NCBI GenBank assembly: GCA_902728285.1
Contig: CACVBU010000614.1
Location: 385,098-449,097, forward strand
DNA length: 64,000 nt
Source: Clytia hemisphaerica
Taxonomy: Eukaryota; Cnidaria; Hydrozoa; Leptothecata; Clytiidae
Direction: 5' to 3'
The position numbers and the translations under genes were made by a program. Shown in pieces: positions 63,447-64,000 of this stretch (position 1 is the stretch's first letter; each line of letters starts with the position of its first letter). Below the pieces are notes generated by a model. It ran no database searches. It worked only from the letters and a program-made list of their open reading frames with translations, and was not told where the DNA came from.

Positions 63447-64000
63447 TACTATTCCTTATAGTGTTACATAGAAGCCCCTTTGTCCGTCACATTTTGTCTG
63501 ATAATAGAGGTTTTTTTCCCGTCGCAATTCAATTTCTTAGCTTTTCAAGACAAGTATGGTGACGAAGAGAGGCGCGTTGATTGAGTCCGCCGTCGCGACC
63601 CTTGTCCTGCAAAATCTAGAAGAACACTCGATAAGCTGTTTGAATTTAGTGTTCTCGTTTACATTTCACTGTCGTTCCTCGACCCCCTTAACATATAGTA
63701 ACATCGCAACAGCCGAAGCTATAATTAGCGAACGCCATCGGGAAATCGATTTGGTTTACAATACTTAATTTGAGCAATCCGCCTTGAATGTCATTGACAC
63801 TGGAACAAGGAAAATATCTGTTAACTGATCACATCTGCCAGCCGTTATCAGCCGAATTTTATTAGCGAGGTTAAGTTAATAAGCAAGATTAATAGGGAGA
63901 CCGACAGTGATATGGAAATCATGAACCAGCCAAACGACCATCGTAGATTTTGCGGGCAACGTGACAGTCTTTTCTTCGATTCATATCATTTTGTTTAACG
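63447..64000. other. No recognised gene
   Basis: Less AT-rich than its surroundings. A plus-strand frame of 70 codons (ATG 63556, stop before 63769) has ordinary composition (T-K-R-G-A-L-I-E-S, A-E-A-I-I-S-E-R-H-R) and could be an exon, but no family is recognised. Confidence 0.25.

Overview
Organism and overall nature. This is AT-rich eukaryotic nuclear DNA crowded with transposable elements (TEs). It holds Ty1/copia and gypsy-type LTR retroelements, non-LTR (LINE) reverse transcriptases, a Penelope-like fragment and many terminal-inverted-repeat (TIR) DNA elements with clear target-site duplications (TSDs). This mix fits an invertebrate animal. A cnidarian is my best guess, from the retroelement mix and the many TGACGTCA-bearing palindromic elements, but nothing here proves it. 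No convincing host protein-coding gene is seen. Three stretches (20.9-21.7 kb, 28.45-28.67 kb, 59.7-59.9 kb) could be host exons at low confidence.

Layout, 0-10 kb. The window opens on the last codons and 3' LTR of a copia element. A decayed LINE (490-4550) follows, broken by a TIR element (851-1400) and a foldback element whose arms are 30-bp minisatellites (2310-4115). Next come a second, CR1-like LINE (4560-5835), a (GCAC/CA)n tract and a third LINE end on the minus strand (5922-6350). A gypsy-type gag-protease-RT reading frame (8159-10066) is cut off inside the RT.

Layout, 10-33 kb. A TIR element (10463-16478) contains a decayed copia element (11323-15777), which itself carries a TA-flanked MITE inside its RT. 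Then come several C/G-run MITEs (18.0-18.6 kb), a 23-bp minisatellite (21.8-22.6 kb), a 685-bp palindrome with CTGACGTCAG sites (23.05-23.73 kb), and a CAGGGG-ended MITE (24707-28444) split by a Mutator-like foldback with a 9-bp TSD (25101-28256). Further TIR elements lie at 28.7, 30.3, 31.7 and 32.8 kb.

Layout, 33-64 kb. Dispersed non-coding repeat families surround a structurally intact, apparently young copia element on the minus strand (38960-44157: identical 235-bp LTRs, 5-bp TSD, one 1461-codon frame). At 48694-49257 a third CAGGGG MITE has inserted into a repeat whose uninterrupted copy lies at 36.2-36.8 kb, giving a natural empty site. A nested stack at 51.5-57.0 kb holds a CACTA-type element (53220-56821) inside a CAGGG-ended element (52341-56955) inside an outer inverted repeat, with extra insertions. 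The rest holds TTAA-flanked MITEs, small satellites and unassigned AT-rich DNA.

How the parts relate. The only genes that act together are those of the intact copia element: Gag, protease, integrase, RT and RNase H in one polyprotein, with an initiator-tRNA-Met primer site and a polypurine tract. Nearly everything else is non-autonomous or decayed and would depend on transposases encoded elsewhere.
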